Below, piece by piece: positions 18,321-26,891 of a stretch of 64,000 nt of DNA. Where the stretch lies: the NCBI GenBank assembly GCA_025936755.1, contig JAICSS010000008.1, positions 1 through 64,000 of the forward strand, given 5' to 3'. Numbering within the stretch: the first letter of the stretch is position 1; each line of letters begins with the position of its first letter. The position numbers were made by a program, and so were the translations under genes. The notes under the pieces were generated by a model that saw only the letters and a list, made by a program, of their open reading frames with translations, was not told the DNA's origin and made no database searches. The DNA comes from Solirubrobacterales bacterium (lineage in GTDB: Bacteria > Actinomycetota > Thermoleophilia > Solirubrobacterales > 70-9).

Positions 18321-19643
18321 TCAGGCGAGCTCTTGGCGCACGAGCCCGGCCAGGCGCTCGGCGGTCGCCTCGGCCTCCCCGGCGCTCGGCGCCTCGACCA
18401 TCACCCGGACCAGGGGCTCGGTGCCGGAGGGGCGCAGCAGGACGCGGCCGCGGCCGTCGAGGGCCTCGTTCTCGCGTTCGACCGCCGCCCAGACCGCGGC
18501 GGCGTCCTTGATCGCCTCGCGGTTCGCGACCTCGACGTTGACCAGGGTCTGCGGCAGCTTCCGCATCGGCGCCGCGTCCTCCAGGCGGTTGCCGCCCAGC
18601 TCCCGCATCGTCATCAGCGCCGCGGCGATCCCGTCGCCGGTGGAGACGAAGTCCGAGCAGATGATGTGGCCCGACTGCTCGCCGCCCAGCGGCCAGCCGC
18701 GCTTGCGCATCTCGTCGATCACGTAGCGGTCGCCGACCTGGGTCACCGCGACCTCGATCCCGTCCTCCGCCATCGCCTGGTGAAAGCCGAAGTTGCTCAT
18801 CACGGTGACGACGACGCCGCCCCGCAGCTCCCCCCGGCTCGCCATCCCGCGGGCGGCGAGGGCGATCAGCTCGTCGCCGTCGTGGACCTTGCCCTCGCCG
18901 TCGACGGCGAGGACGCGGTCGCCGTCGCCGTCGAAGGCGAAGCCGATCTCGGCCCCGGAGGCGGCGACGCGCTCGGCCAGGGCCTCGACGTGCGTCGATC
19001 CGCAGCCGGCGTTGATGTTGCGGCCGTCGGGTTCGACCCCGGTCGTCTCCACCTCGGCGCCGAGGCGCTCGAAGATCGCCGGCGCGGCCCTGTAGGTGGC
19101 GCCGTTGGCGCAGTCGAGCAGGACCCTGCGGCCGGAGAGGTCGAGGTGGAAGGCCGACCGCAGCTCGCGCAGGTAGTCGTCCAGCCCGCCGTTCAGCTCG
19201 CGCACGTGGCCCGAGCGCTCGGCGGCGGGAGGTTCCTCGATCAGCGCCTCGATCCGGGCCTCGACCTCGTCGGCGAGCTTGACCCCGTTGCCGTCGAAGA
19301 ACTTGATCCCGTTGTCGTGGAAGGGGTTGTGGGAGGCGGAGACGACGGCGGCGAGGTCGAGCCCGAGGCGCTTGACCAGGATCGCGGCGGCCGGGGTCGG
19401 CAGCACCCCAGCCAGGAAGGCATCCCCGCCGGCGGCGGCGATGCCGGCGGCCAGCGCCGCCTCCAGCGCCGGGCCGGACTCGCGGGTGTCGCGGACGATC
19501 AGGACCTGCGGCCGCTCGGCCTCCAGCGAGGCGGTCGTGGCGCGGCCGAGGGCGGTTGCCAGCTCGGCGCCGAGGAAGGTGCCAGCCTCCCCTCGGACCC
19601 CGTCGGTTCCGAAGAGCTTGCGCGCGGTCTTCACTCCGTCCAA
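18321..19643 (-). CDS. glmM: phosphoglucosamine mutase
   Basis: A 440-residue alpha-phosphohexomutase converting glucosamine-6-phosphate to glucosamine-1-phosphate. The N-terminal KLFGTDGVRGEAG is diagnostic. The phosphoserine loop is VVSASHNPFHDNGIK (about 100). The Mg site is FDGDGDR, sugar binding GGEQSGH and phosphate binding RPSGTEPLVRV. The longest start is TTG at 19643; GTG three codons later (19634) is about equally likely. It immediately follows rpsI, as in mycobacteria. Confidence 0.95.
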   Translation of the reverse strand: MDGVKTARKLFGTDGVRGEAGTFLGAELATALGRATTASLEAERPQVLIVRDTRESGPALEAALAAGIAAAGGDAFLAGVLPTPAAAILVKRLGLDLAAVVSASHNPFHDNGIKFFDGNGVKLADEVEARIEALIEEPPAAERSGHVRELNGGLDDYLRELRSAFHLDLSGRRVLLDCANGATYRAAPAIFERLGAEVETTGVEPDGRNINAGCGSTHVEALAERVAASGAEIGFAFDGDGDRVLAVDGEGKVHDGDELIALAARGMASRGELRGGVVVTVMSNFGFHQAMAEDGIEVAVTQVGDRYVIDEMRKRGWPLGGEQSGHIICSDFVSTGDGIAAALMTMRELGGNRLEDAAPMRKLPQTLVNVEVANREAIKDAAAVWAAVERENEALDGRGRVLLRPSGTEPLVRVMVEAPSAGEAEATAERLAGLVRQELA

Positions 19644-19644
19644 A

Positions 19645-20454
19645 TCAGCGCTTGGAGAACTGCGGGCGCTTACGGGCCTTCTTGAGGCCAGCCTTGCGGC
19701 GCTCCTTGACCCGCGCGTCGCGGGTAAGGAAGCCTCGCCGCTTGAGGTCGCCGCGGAGCTCGGAGTCGATCTCGGTCAGGGCCCGGGCGACGCCGTGGCG
19801 GACTGCGCCGGCCTGGCCGCTGATGCCGCCGCCGTGGACCCGGACGCGGACGTCGACGTTGCCCTCGTAGCCGGAGACCGTGAGCGGCTGCTTGACCATC
19901 GTCTGGTGCAGGGGCCTGGGGAAGAACTCCTCGAGGCTGCGCTTGTTGATCTCGATCTTGCCGTCGCCGGGAAGCAGGGTGACGCGGGCGATCGAGCTCT
20001 TGCGTTTGCCGGTGGCGAGGAAGCGGGCGCCCTTCTCCATCTTCGCCGGGGCCCGGCTCGCGGCGGGGTCGGTCTCCTCGGCGGCGGCGAGCTCGGCTTC
20101 GCGGCGGGCCTTCTCTTCTTCCTCGGCTTCGAGCCGCGCTTTCTCCTCGGCGCTCAACTCGGGTTTGTCCGGCTCGACCAGGATCGGCTCCAGGTCGGCG
20201 CCCGGGATGACGTCTTTCTTCTTCTCGGACTTGGGCTCCTCGGCCTCGGGCTCCTCGACCCGCTCCTCGGCGGCCTCCGGCGCGGCCGCTGCGTCCTCGG
20301 TCTCCTCGACGACCCCCTGATCGGCCTCGGGAGCGGTCACCTCCTCGGCGACGGGGTCCTCGGAAACCTCCTCGGAGGGCTGCTCCTCGGCTGCCTGGGG
20401 CGCCTGCTCCTCGGTCGTCTCGTCGTTCTCGGGCTGTTTCTGCTCGTCGTCCAT
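19645..20454 (-). CDS. rpsI: ribosomal protein S9 with long acidic N-terminal extension
   Basis: A 269-residue protein. The last ~124 residues are normal S9, from [12 protein letters not shown] through [15 protein letters not shown] to the conserved basic tail ending FSKR that reaches the P-site tRNA. The first ~145 residues are not part of S9: about 1-75 are Glu/Ala/Pro-rich, followed by a Lys patch, then a charged helix-forming [18 protein letters not shown] stretch. Typical S9 is 130-150 residues, so this roughly doubles the protein. No frameshift is evident and rplM lies seven bases upstream. Start at ATG 20454. Confidence 0.95.
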   Translation of the reverse strand: MDDEQKQPENDETTEEQAPQAAEEQPSEEVSEDPVAEEVTAPEADQGVVEETEDAAAAPEAAEERVEEPEAEEPKSEKKKDVIPGADLEPILVEPDKPELSAEEKARLEAEEEEKARREAELAAAEETDPAASRAPAKMEKGARFLATGKRKSSIARVTLLPGDGKIEINKRSLEEFFPRPLHQTMVKQPLTVSGYEGNVDVRVRVHGGGISGQAGAVRHGVARALTEIDSELRGDLKRRGFLTRDARVKERRKAGLKKARKRPQFSKR

Positions 20455-20461
20455 CAAGGTT

Positions 20462-20893
20462 TCAGTTCGTCTCCATCGGTTTCGGCTGCTGCGCCGCGTG
20501 CGGGTGGTCCGGCCCGGCGTACACCTTCAGCTTGGTCAGCTGCTGGCGGGCGAGGCGGTTGCGCGGCAGCATCCCCTTCACGGCCTTGCGGATCACTTCC
20601 TCGGGCTTGCGCTCGAGCATCTCGCCGAGGGTGCGGGACTTGATCCCGCCGGGGTAGCCGCTGTGGCGGTAATAGGTCTTCTGCGCCAGCTTGTCGCCGG
20701 TGACGCGGATCTTCTCCGCGTTGACGACGACGACGAAGTCGCCGGTGTCGATGTGCGGCGTGTACTCCGGCTTGCGCTTGCCGCGCAGCGTGTCGGCGAT
20801 CTGGGTCGCCAGCCGGCCCAGGGTCTTGCCCTCGGCGTCGACGACGTACCAGTCGCGCTGGCGGTTGGCGGGAGTGGCTACAAAGGTCTTCAT
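20462..20893 (-). CDS. rplM: ribosomal protein L13
   Basis: A 143-residue 50S protein with the standard features [44 protein letters not shown] and [14 protein letters not shown]. It is first gene of the rplM-rpsI-glmM run. A possible -10 (TATCAT, 20933-20938 on the minus strand) lies about 40 bases upstream. The shared upstream region also carries the divergent riboswitch-controlled peptidase gene. Confidence 0.97.
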   Translation of the reverse strand: MKTFVATPANRQRDWYVVDAEGKTLGRLATQIADTLRGKRKPEYTPHIDTGDFVVVVNAEKIRVTGDKLAQKTYYRHSGYPGGIKSRTLGEMLERKPEEVIRKAVKGMLPRNRLARQQLTKLKVYAGPDHPHAAQQPKPMETN

Positions 20894-20966
20894 CGCGCAA
20901 AAACCGCGCGGTCCTTCCCACGCGGCCGGCGGATGATAGCCGCATCACGGTATAAGCTGCCGCCCG

Positions 20967-21119
20967 AGCAAATAGCCGAATCCCGTGCAGGCCACTGTGC
21001 GGGAGCGGAGGAACCGAAGAGGCCTTGCAGGTCTCCGGGGCGAATCGGACGAACACCGTCCGTAGCGCGACTCTTTCAGCGCGAGCCCGTCAGCTAACTC
21101 CGCAGGCGATGGAAAGAGA
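20967..21119 (+). promoter_or_regulatory. cyclic di-AMP riboswitch (ydaO-yuaA type)
   Basis: The leader of the M23 peptidase gene contains the conserved blocks of the ydaO-yuaA aptamer in order: GCCGAATCCC near 20975, GCGGAGGAACCGA near 21005, GGGGCGAATCGG near 21037 and, most tellingly, CGAGCCCGTCAGCTAAC at about 21082-21098 followed by GCAGGCG. In actinobacteria this riboswitch commonly precedes cell-wall hydrolase genes and turns them off when c-di-AMP is high. A -10-like TATAAG at 20951-20956 would start the leader. Boundaries are approximate. Confidence 0.85.
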
Positions 21120-21129
21120 GGGCTAGCGG

Positions 21130-22080
21130 TTGAACAGCAAAGGGTTCGTCCGGCCACGCACGGTCGGCCAGATCGGCGTCATAGCCGCGATCGTGCTGCT
21201 CGCGTGCCTCCCCGGCAGCGCGGCGGCGAGCACCGGCGGCGCCGCCACCCCGAGCGCCGCGCCGAGCCCCAAGGGCAGCCCCTCGGGGACGCCGGCCGCC
21301 GCACCCAGCGCCGGCGCCCTCACCCTCGTCGCCGGCAAGACGACCCCGCGCAAGTCCTTCTACTTCGGCTACCGCTACCCCCGCCTCAGCTACACGATCG
21401 GCAGCACCCAGCCTGAAAACGACCTGCGGATCGACGTCGTCGGCGCCGCCGGCGAAGTCGTCAAGACCTTCTACCGCGAAAACGTCGCCCCGAACGTCGA
21501 AAGCAAGGTCCGCTGGGACGGGACGACGAACGAAGGCCGGCCCGCCCGCAACGGACGCTACAGCTTCCGGATCAGCCCCCAGTCGGCGGCCGCCACGGCG
21601 CCGGCCGCGCGCAAGGCGACCGCCTCCACCACCCTCAGCCTCGGCTTCGCCTTCTACGGCTACGCCTTCCCGGTCCTCGGCCCCCACGAATTCGGGATGG
21701 GCGCCGGCCGCTTCGGCGCCCCCCGCTCCGGCCACACGCACCAGGGCCAGGACGTGATGGCCGCCTGCGGGACGCCGCTCGTCGCCGCCCGCGGCGGCCG
21801 GGTGCAGATGTCGACCTGGGACGACGCGGCCGGGAACTACCTGGTGATCGACGGCAAGGGCACCGGCGACGACTTCATGTACGCCCACCTGGCCGAACCC
21901 TCGCCGCTGAAAGAAGGCGAAACCGTCCGCACCGGCCAGCCGATCGGGGTCGTCGGCGAAACCGGGGACGCCCAGGGCTGCCACCTCCACTTCGAGATCT
22001 GGAGCGCTCCCGGCTGGTACGAGGGCGGCGCCCCCTTCGACCCGCTCCCGCTTCTGCGGAAGTGGGACGCCTACAGCTGA
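21130..22080 (+). CDS. M23 family peptidase, exported
   Basis: A 316-residue exported protein starting at TTG 21130 behind AGAGAGG. The signal helix is about 14-33, followed by a Ser/Pro/Ala-rich linker. A FlgD-Ig-like beta domain (about 75-150, ending NGRYSFRI) precedes the LytM/M23 zinc peptidase domain, with HTHQGQD (His and Asp ligands, about 200) and HLHFE (third ligand, about 290). Such enzymes cut peptidoglycan cross-bridges. The riboswitch leader links it to c-di-AMP. Glu codons are almost all GAA, in contrast to its neighbours. Confidence 0.92.
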   Translation: MNSKGFVRPRTVGQIGVIAAIVLLACLPGSAAASTGGAATPSAAPSPKGSPSGTPAAAPSAGALTLVAGKTTPRKSFYFGYRYPRLSYTIGSTQPENDLRIDVVGAAGEVVKTFYRENVAPNVESKVRWDGTTNEGRPARNGRYSFRISPQSAAATAPAARKATASTTLSLGFAFYGYAFPVLGPHEFGMGAGRFGAPRSGHTHQGQDVMAACGTPLVAARGGRVQMSTWDDAAGNYLVIDGKGTGDDFMYAHLAEPSPLKEGETVRTGQPIGVVGETGDAQGCHLHFEIWSAPGWYEGGAPFDPLPLLRKWDAYS

Positions 22081-22089
22081 AGTCGCGGC

Positions 22090-22116
22090 TCAAAATAAGA
22101 ACGAGTCTCATTTTCA
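22090..22116 (+). promoter_or_regulatory. Fur/Zur-box-like dyad
   Basis: An imperfect palindrome, TCAAAATAAGAAC against GTCTCATTTTCA, centred near 22103 and 16 bases before the GTG of the Fur-family gene. Composition and half-site spacing resemble Fur/Zur operators. The position fits autoregulation of the regulator-ZIP pair. Binding is inferred only from this resemblance. Confidence 0.5.
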
Positions 22117-22131
22117 TGTAGGCTCTCGCCC

Positions 22132-22551
22132 GTGACCTGGGGCGAGCGCGCATCGAAGCGATTCGACGAGGCCGGCTTTCGCACTGGCGCCGCGCGGCGG
22201 CAGGTGATCGAGCTGCTCGAGGGGGAGCACTGTGCGCTGACGGCGCTGGAGATCGACCGGCGGCTGCCGAAGGTGGGCCGGGCGACGGTCTACCGGACGC
22301 TGGAGCAGCTCGAGGAGCTCGAGCTCGTCCACCGGGTCGACGTCGGCGGCGAGACGACGGCCTACGAGCGCAACGACCCGACCGGACACCACCACCACAT
22401 GGTCTGCCTCCGCTGCGGGCGCCTGGTCCCCTTCTCCGACCAGGCGCTGGAGCGGGCGATCCACGGCGTCGCCGGGCGGGCCGAGTTCGAGGTGACCGCC
22501 CACGACGTCCTCCTGCGGGGAGTCTGCCCGCGCTGCCAGGAACAGAGCTAG
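22132..22551 (+). CDS. Fur-family metal-dependent repressor (Zur-like)
   Basis: A 139-residue regulator beginning at GTG. The winged helix is at about 10-85 (RRLPKVGRATVYRTLEQLEEL). The metal-binding dimerisation domain has HHHHMVCLRCG, and a second CxxC near the end (CPRCQEQS) completes a structural zinc site. The pairing with a ZIP transporter points to zinc (Zur), but manganese or iron cannot be excluded. The stop shares one base with the ZIP start, so they form one operon behind the dyad at 22090-22116. Confidence 0.88.
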   Translation: MTWGERASKRFDEAGFRTGAARRQVIELLEGEHCALTALEIDRRLPKVGRATVYRTLEQLEELELVHRVDVGGETTAYERNDPTGHHHHMVCLRCGRLVPFSDQALERAIHGVAGRAEFEVTAHDVLLRGVCPRCQEQS

Positions 22552-23267
22552 TGTCGATCGCGATCCCGCTGGCGGGCCTGACCGTCTTCGCCACCCTGCT
22601 CGGGGGCCGGATCGGCCTCCGCTTCTCCGACCGGCTGCCGACGCTGCTGGCGCTCACCGGCGGCGTCGTCGTCGCCGTCGCCCTGCTCGACGTCCTGCCG
22701 GAGGGAATCGAAGGGGTCGGCGACATCGACCTCGCCACCGCCCTCGTCGCCGCCGGCTTCCTCGGCTTTTTCTTCGCCGAGCGGATGCTGGTCCTCCACG
22801 ATCGCGAGGAGGCGATGGAGACGCTGGGCGGCGAACGGGTCGGCGCCCTCGGCGCCGCCGGTCTCTCCGCCCACAGCTTCATCGACGGCCTCGGGATCGG
22901 CTTCGCCTTCGGGGTCGACTCGGCCACCGGCTTCCTCGTCTTCGCCGCGGTGATCAGCCACGATTTCGCCGACGGCCTCAACACGGTCAGCTACGTGCTG
23001 CGGCGCTCGGGCAACCGGCAGGCCGCGGTCAGGTGGCTGACGATCGACGCCCTCGCCCCCCTGCTGGGGGCGATCGTCGGCTCGCAGATCGCGATCTCCG
23101 ACCGGTCTCTCGGCTACGTCCTCTGCGTCTACTGCGGGATCTTCCTCTACATCGGGGCCAGCGACCTGCTGCCCGAGGCGCACTCGCAGGGTTCCTGGGG
23201 GCGAGTTGTCCTAACCACTCTCGGCTTCGCCCTGATCTTCGCAATCACCCGTCTGGCCGGGATCTGA
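22551..23267 (+). CDS. ZIP family metal transporter
   Basis: A 238-residue polytopic protein with about seven or eight helices. The metal-path motifs of ZIP carriers are visible: SAHSFIDGLGIGFAFG in the fourth helix region and ISHDFADGLNTVSYVL in the fifth. There is no long His-rich loop. It starts at GTG overlapping the regulator's stop, so synthesis is coupled. It probably moves Zn2+ or another divalent ion into the cytoplasm. A short dyad, CCGAGCG/CGCTCGG, follows the stop at about 23280. Confidence 0.88.
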   Translation: MSIAIPLAGLTVFATLLGGRIGLRFSDRLPTLLALTGGVVVAVALLDVLPEGIEGVGDIDLATALVAAGFLGFFFAERMLVLHDREEAMETLGGERVGALGAAGLSAHSFIDGLGIGFAFGVDSATGFLVFAAVISHDFADGLNTVSYVLRRSGNRQAAVRWLTIDALAPLLGAIVGSQIAISDRSLGYVLCVYCGIFLYIGASDLLPEAHSQGSWGRVVLTTLGFALIFAITRLAGI

Positions 23268-23394
23268 CGCGCCTTTCCGCCGAGCGCCACCAATCCCCGC
23301 TCGGGGTGTTCTGGATTGTGTGTGCTGAATGGTTTATACATGTTAAGCGGATGACGAACGGCGCAGTATCCCACCCCAAAGTCAGGAGCCGATC

Positions 23395-24054
23395 ATGAAG
23401 GAGCCCTTTCCCGATGCCATCGACCAGCGCCTAGTCAGGTCCCTCGCCCACCCGCTGCGGATCCAGATCCTCGAGCTCCTGACCGACCACGTGGCGAGCC
23501 CTAATTTCATCGCCAACGAGCTCGAGGCCGGCCTCAGCGACGTCGCTTACCACACCCGCGCGCTCGATCGCTACGGGGCGCTCGAACTCGTCGACACCGC
23601 CCAGCGGCGCGGCGCCACCGAGCACTTCTACAAGGCGACCCCGGGCGCCTTCGTCGGCGGCCCGCCATGGCGGAAGGTCCCGCGCTCGATCCGCGGCGGC
23701 GTCTCGGCCGCGACCCTGCAAACGTTCCTCGACAAGGCGATCGCGGCGCTCGAAGCCGGCACCCTCGACGGCCGCGAAGACACCGTCTTCCGCTGGATGC
23801 CGCTCCACCTCGACGAAGAGGGCTGGAGCGAGGTGGTGGCGATCATGGAAGAGGGGACCAAGCTGATGCTGGCTGCGCACGTGCGCAGCCAGGACCGCCT
23901 GCGTGAGGGTGGCGGCGAGGGCACCGTCTCGACCGTGGTCGGGCAGGCGGCCTTCGAGACCGCCAGGTCCCTGGAGGCGGACCAGACCGGGCCGTTCACT
24001 CCCACTCGATCGTCGCCGGCGGCTTCGAGGAGATGTCGAGGGCGACGCGGTTGA
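23395..24054 (+). CDS. ArsR-like winged-helix regulator
   Basis: A 219-residue protein. The N-terminal ~75 residues form a winged helix of the ArsR type ([20 protein letters not shown], then [19 protein letters not shown]). The C-terminal region, about 80-190, is helical and typical of a stand-alone family common in Thermoleophilia, with no metal-binding cysteines. The last ~20 residues are Arg/Ser-rich and are encoded in the 59 bases that overlap the convergent guaA 3' end. A 127-base AT-richer leader holds its promoter. Regulon unknown. Confidence 0.8.
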   Translation: MKEPFPDAIDQRLVRSLAHPLRIQILELLTDHVASPNFIANELEAGLSDVAYHTRALDRYGALELVDTAQRRGATEHFYKATPGAFVGGPPWRKVPRSIRGGVSAATLQTFLDKAIAALEAGTLDGREDTVFRWMPLHLDEEGWSEVVAIMEEGTKLMLAAHVRSQDRLREGGGEGTVSTVVGQAAFETARSLEADQTGPFTPTRSSPAASRRCRGRRG

Positions 24055-25654
24055 CGTCGCGGATCTCGTTGATGATCCGGTTGGAGACGCGCTCGAGCAG
24101 GTCGTAGGGGAGCCGCGCCCAGTCGGCGGTCATCGCGTCGTCGGAGGTGACGGCGCGGATCACGATCGGATAGGCGTAGGTACGCCCGTCGCCCTGGACG
24201 CCGACCGAGCGCACGACGGGGAGCACGCAGAACGACTGCCAGAGCTGGCGGTAGAGCTCGGCGGCGCGGATCTCCTCCTGGAGGATCGCGTCGGCCGCCC
24301 GGAGGATGTCGAGGCGCTCTTTGTTGACCTCGCCGCCGACGATCCGGATCCCCAGCCCGGGGCCTGGGAAGGGCTGGCGCCAGACCATCCGCTCGGGCAG
24401 CCCCAGCTCGGCGCCGACCGCCCGCACCTCGTCCTTGAACAGCATCCGCAGCGGCTCGACCAGCTCGAACTCGAGGTCGTCGGGGAGGCCGCCGACGTTG
24501 TGGTGGGACTTGATCGTCGCCGCGTGATCGGAGCCGCCGGACTCGATCACGTCGGAGTAGAGCGTGCCCTGGACGAGGTAGCTGACGTCCTCGAGCTTCG
24601 CCGCCTCCTCCTCGAAGACGCGGATGAACTCGGCGCCGATGATCTTCCGCTTCTCCTCCGGGTCGTCCTTGCCCGCCAGCTTGGCGAGGAAGCGCTCTTC
24701 GGCCTCGACGTGGACGAGCGGGATACCGAACTGGCTGAAGGCCTCGACAACCTGCTCGGCCTCGTTCATCCGCATCAGGCCGTGGTCGACGAAGACGCAG
24801 GTGAGCTTGTCGCCGACCGCCCTGTGGACGAGCAGGGCCGCGACCGAGGAGTCGACGCCGCCGGAGAGACCGCAGATCACCTTCCCCTCCCCCACCTGGG
24901 CCTGGATCTTCTCGACCTGCTCGGCAATCACCGACTGCGGCGACCACTGCTCCTCGCAGCCGGCGACGTCGCGGAGGAAGCGGGTGAGGATCTCGGTCCC
25001 GTAGGGGGTGTGGACGACCTCGGGGTGGAACTGGATCCCGTAGAGCCCGCGGTCGGGAAACTCGTAGGCGGCGACCGGGGAGCTCGGGCTCGAGGCGAGG
25101 GCGGTGAAGCCCTCCGGCGCCTCGAAGACGGCGTCGCGATGGCTCATCCAGCAGCTCTGCTCCTCCGGCAGGCCGCCGAGCAGCGTGCCGCCGCCGTCGC
25201 GAAGGACGAGGTCGGTACGGCCGAACTCGCCGGTCTCGGCCGACTCGACCCGGCCGCCGAGCGCCAGCGCCATCGCCTGCATCCCGTAACAGATGCCCAG
25301 CACCGGAACGCCGAGATCGAGCAGCTGCGTCGGGAACTGCGGCGCTTCCGGGTCATAGACCGAGGCCGGCCCCCCCGAGAGGACGAGCCCCTTCGGCTTC
25401 CGCTCCCGGATCTTCTCCACCGAGGTACTCGCCGGAAGCATCTCCGCAAACACCCCGCATTCCCGGATTCGACGGGCGATCAGCTGGGAATACTGCCCCC
25501 CGAAGTCGAGAACGAGGACCTCCTCCAGCGCCCCTCCGGCGGGTGGCACGGTAGGGGGGACCATCCCTGAGGAAGCTTTAGCTACCGGAAGGGATGGGGG
25601 GTCCCCTGCCGTGACAGGACCCGCCGGCCGAGACGCTTCCGTACTACTAGTCAT
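23996..25654 (-). CDS. guaA: GMP synthase (glutamine-hydrolysing)
   Basis: Converts XMP to GMP. The N-terminal class I amidotransferase has [13 protein letters not shown], nucleophile Cys in [10 protein letters not shown] and [11 protein letters not shown]. The ATP pyrophosphatase has the PP-loop [11 protein letters not shown], and the dimerisation domain ends at IEWE. Two starts are possible: ATG 25654, overlapping guaB3 by eight bases and adding ~35 Pro/Ser-rich residues, or GTG 25549, which gives the usual ~517 residues. The extra stretch coincides with an inverted repeat, so I favour GTG 25549 but give the longer limits. Confidence 0.95.
   Translation of the reverse strand: MTSSTEASRPAGPVTAGDPPSLPVAKASSGMVPPTVPPAGGALEEVLVLDFGGQYSQLIARRIRECGVFAEMLPASTSVEKIRERKPKGLVLSGGPASVYDPEAPQFPTQLLDLGVPVLGICYGMQAMALALGGRVESAETGEFGRTDLVLRDGGGTLLGGLPEEQSCWMSHRDAVFEAPEGFTALASSPSSPVAAYEFPDRGLYGIQFHPEVVHTPYGTEILTRFLRDVAGCEEQWSPQSVIAEQVEKIQAQVGEGKVICGLSGGVDSSVAALLVHRAVGDKLTCVFVDHGLMRMNEAEQVVEAFSQFGIPLVHVEAEERFLAKLAGKDDPEEKRKIIGAEFIRVFEEEAAKLEDVSYLVQGTLYSDVIESGGSDHAATIKSHHNVGGLPDDLEFELVEPLRMLFKDEVRAVGAELGLPERMVWRQPFPGPGLGIRIVGGEVNKERLDILRAADAILQEEIRAAELYRQLWQSFCVLPVVRSVGVQGDGRTYAYPIVIRAVTSDDAMTADWARLPYDLLERVSNRIINEIRDVNRVALDISSKPPATIEWE
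25547..25613. repeat. imperfect inverted repeat before guaA
   Basis: Arms at about 25547-25568 and 25590-25613 pair through CACGG/CCGTG, a GGGGG/TCCCC block and ATCCCT/AGGGAT, with a 21-base loop. It lies between the guaB3 stop and the probable guaA GTG start, where it could mask the ribosome-binding region. Its ATGGGGGGTCCCCTG core resembles the GTGGGGGTCCCTG core of the repeat at 14.7 kb. Confidence 0.65.
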
Positions 25655-26852
25655 CCGAAACGGCGACCCCCGTGGACACGGCGGCCCGCCCGTTCGAACC
25701 CATCCCCACCGACTGCTCGTTTTGCAGCTTCTTACCCTCGCTCATGAGAGCGGGGGCGACCATGACCTCTGCCCTTTGAAAGGAGCGGATGTCCTCGTAG
25801 CCGCAGGTGGCCATCGAGGTTTTCAGCGCCCCCATCAGGTTGAAGGTGCCGTCGTTCTCCTTGGCCGGGCCGAGGAGGATCTCCTCCAGCGACCCGTCCT
25901 GCTTGGTGGAGACGCGGGTGCCGCGCGGCAGCGAGGGATGGAAGGTCGCCATCCCCCAGTGGAAGCCGCGGCCGGGGGCCTCCTTGGCGCGGGCCAGCGG
26001 CGAGCCGATCATCACCGAGTCGGCGCCGCAGGCGATCGCCTTGGAGACGTCGCCGCCGGTCCGCATGCCGCCGTCGGCGATCACGTTGACGTACTCGCCG
26101 GTCTCCAGCATGTGCTGGGCCCGGGCGGCCGCCACGTCGGCGATCGCGGTCGCCTGCGGGACGCCGATCCCGAGCACGCCGCGGGTGGTGCAGGCGGCGC
26201 CGGGGCCGACCCCGACGAGGACGCCGACGGCGCCGGTCCGCATCAGGTGCAGCCCGGTCGAGTAGGAGGCGCAGCCGCCGACCACGGTCGGCACCGGGAC
26301 TTCGGCGATGAACTCCTTCAGGTTCAGCGGCTCGACGGTCGTCGAGACGTGCTCGGCCGAGATCACCGTGCCCTGGATGACGAGGATGTCGAGCCCCGCC
26401 TCGACCGCGACCTCGTAGTACTCGCGGACTTTCTGCGGCGTCAGCGAGCCGCAGACGACGGCGCCGCGGGCCTTGATCTCCGCGATCCGCTTGGCGATCA
26501 GCTCGGCCTTGACCGGCTCGGTGTAGATCTGCTGCATCAGCCGCGTCGCTTCGTGCTTGGGAGCGGCGGCGATCGCCTCCAGCCTTTCCTCGGCGTTCTC
26601 GAAGCGCGACCAGATCCCCTCCAGGTTCAGCACCCCGAGGCCGCCCAGCTCGTTGGTCAGGACGGCGGTCTCCGGCGAGACGACCCCGTCCATCGCCGAG
26701 GCGACGAGCGGCAGTTCGAAGCGGTAGGGACCGAGGGTCCAGCTGATGTCGATGTCGTCGGGATCGCGCGTCCGGCGGGAAGGAACGATCGCGATGTCGT
26801 CGAATCCGTAAGCGCGGCGGCCCTTCTTGCCGCGGCCGATTTCGATTTCCAA
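25647..26852 (-). CDS. guaB3: GuaB3-type IMP dehydrogenase family protein
   Basis: A 401-residue TIM-barrel protein of the IMPDH/GMPR superfamily. [20 protein letters not shown] at the N-terminus is typical of the actinobacterial GuaB3 group, which lacks the CBS pair of GuaB. The catalytic loop has [15 protein letters not shown] with Cys as nucleophile, and the phosphate site is [15 protein letters not shown]. Whether GuaB3 acts as IMPDH, GMP reductase or a regulator in this organism is not decidable here; linkage to guaA favours IMP to XMP. It overlaps guaA by up to eight bases. Confidence 0.92.
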   Translation of the reverse strand: MEIEIGRGKKGRRAYGFDDIAIVPSRRTRDPDDIDISWTLGPYRFELPLVASAMDGVVSPETAVLTNELGGLGVLNLEGIWSRFENAEERLEAIAAAPKHEATRLMQQIYTEPVKAELIAKRIAEIKARGAVVCGSLTPQKVREYYEVAVEAGLDILVIQGTVISAEHVSTTVEPLNLKEFIAEVPVPTVVGGCASYSTGLHLMRTGAVGVLVGVGPGAACTTRGVLGIGVPQATAIADVAAARAQHMLETGEYVNVIADGGMRTGGDVSKAIACGADSVMIGSPLARAKEAPGRGFHWGMATFHPSLPRGTRVSTKQDGSLEEILLGPAKENDGTFNLMGALKTSMATCGYEDIRSFQRAEVMVAPALMSEGKKLQNEQSVGMGSNGRAAVSTGVAVSDD

Positions 26853-26891
26853 GTTAGTCCTCCAAGGGCTGCTGGCGGTGAATCAGTCAGC

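Noticed and set aside
15388-18726. 1112-residue open frame on the plus strand
   Set aside because: Mirror of the DUF3352 and glmS genes; no recognisable domain, typical antisense shadow in high-GC DNA.
23280-23300. Terminator after the ZIP gene
   Set aside because: CCGAGCG/CGCTCGG can pair, but the loop is 11 bases and no T-run follows, so support is too weak for a separate feature.
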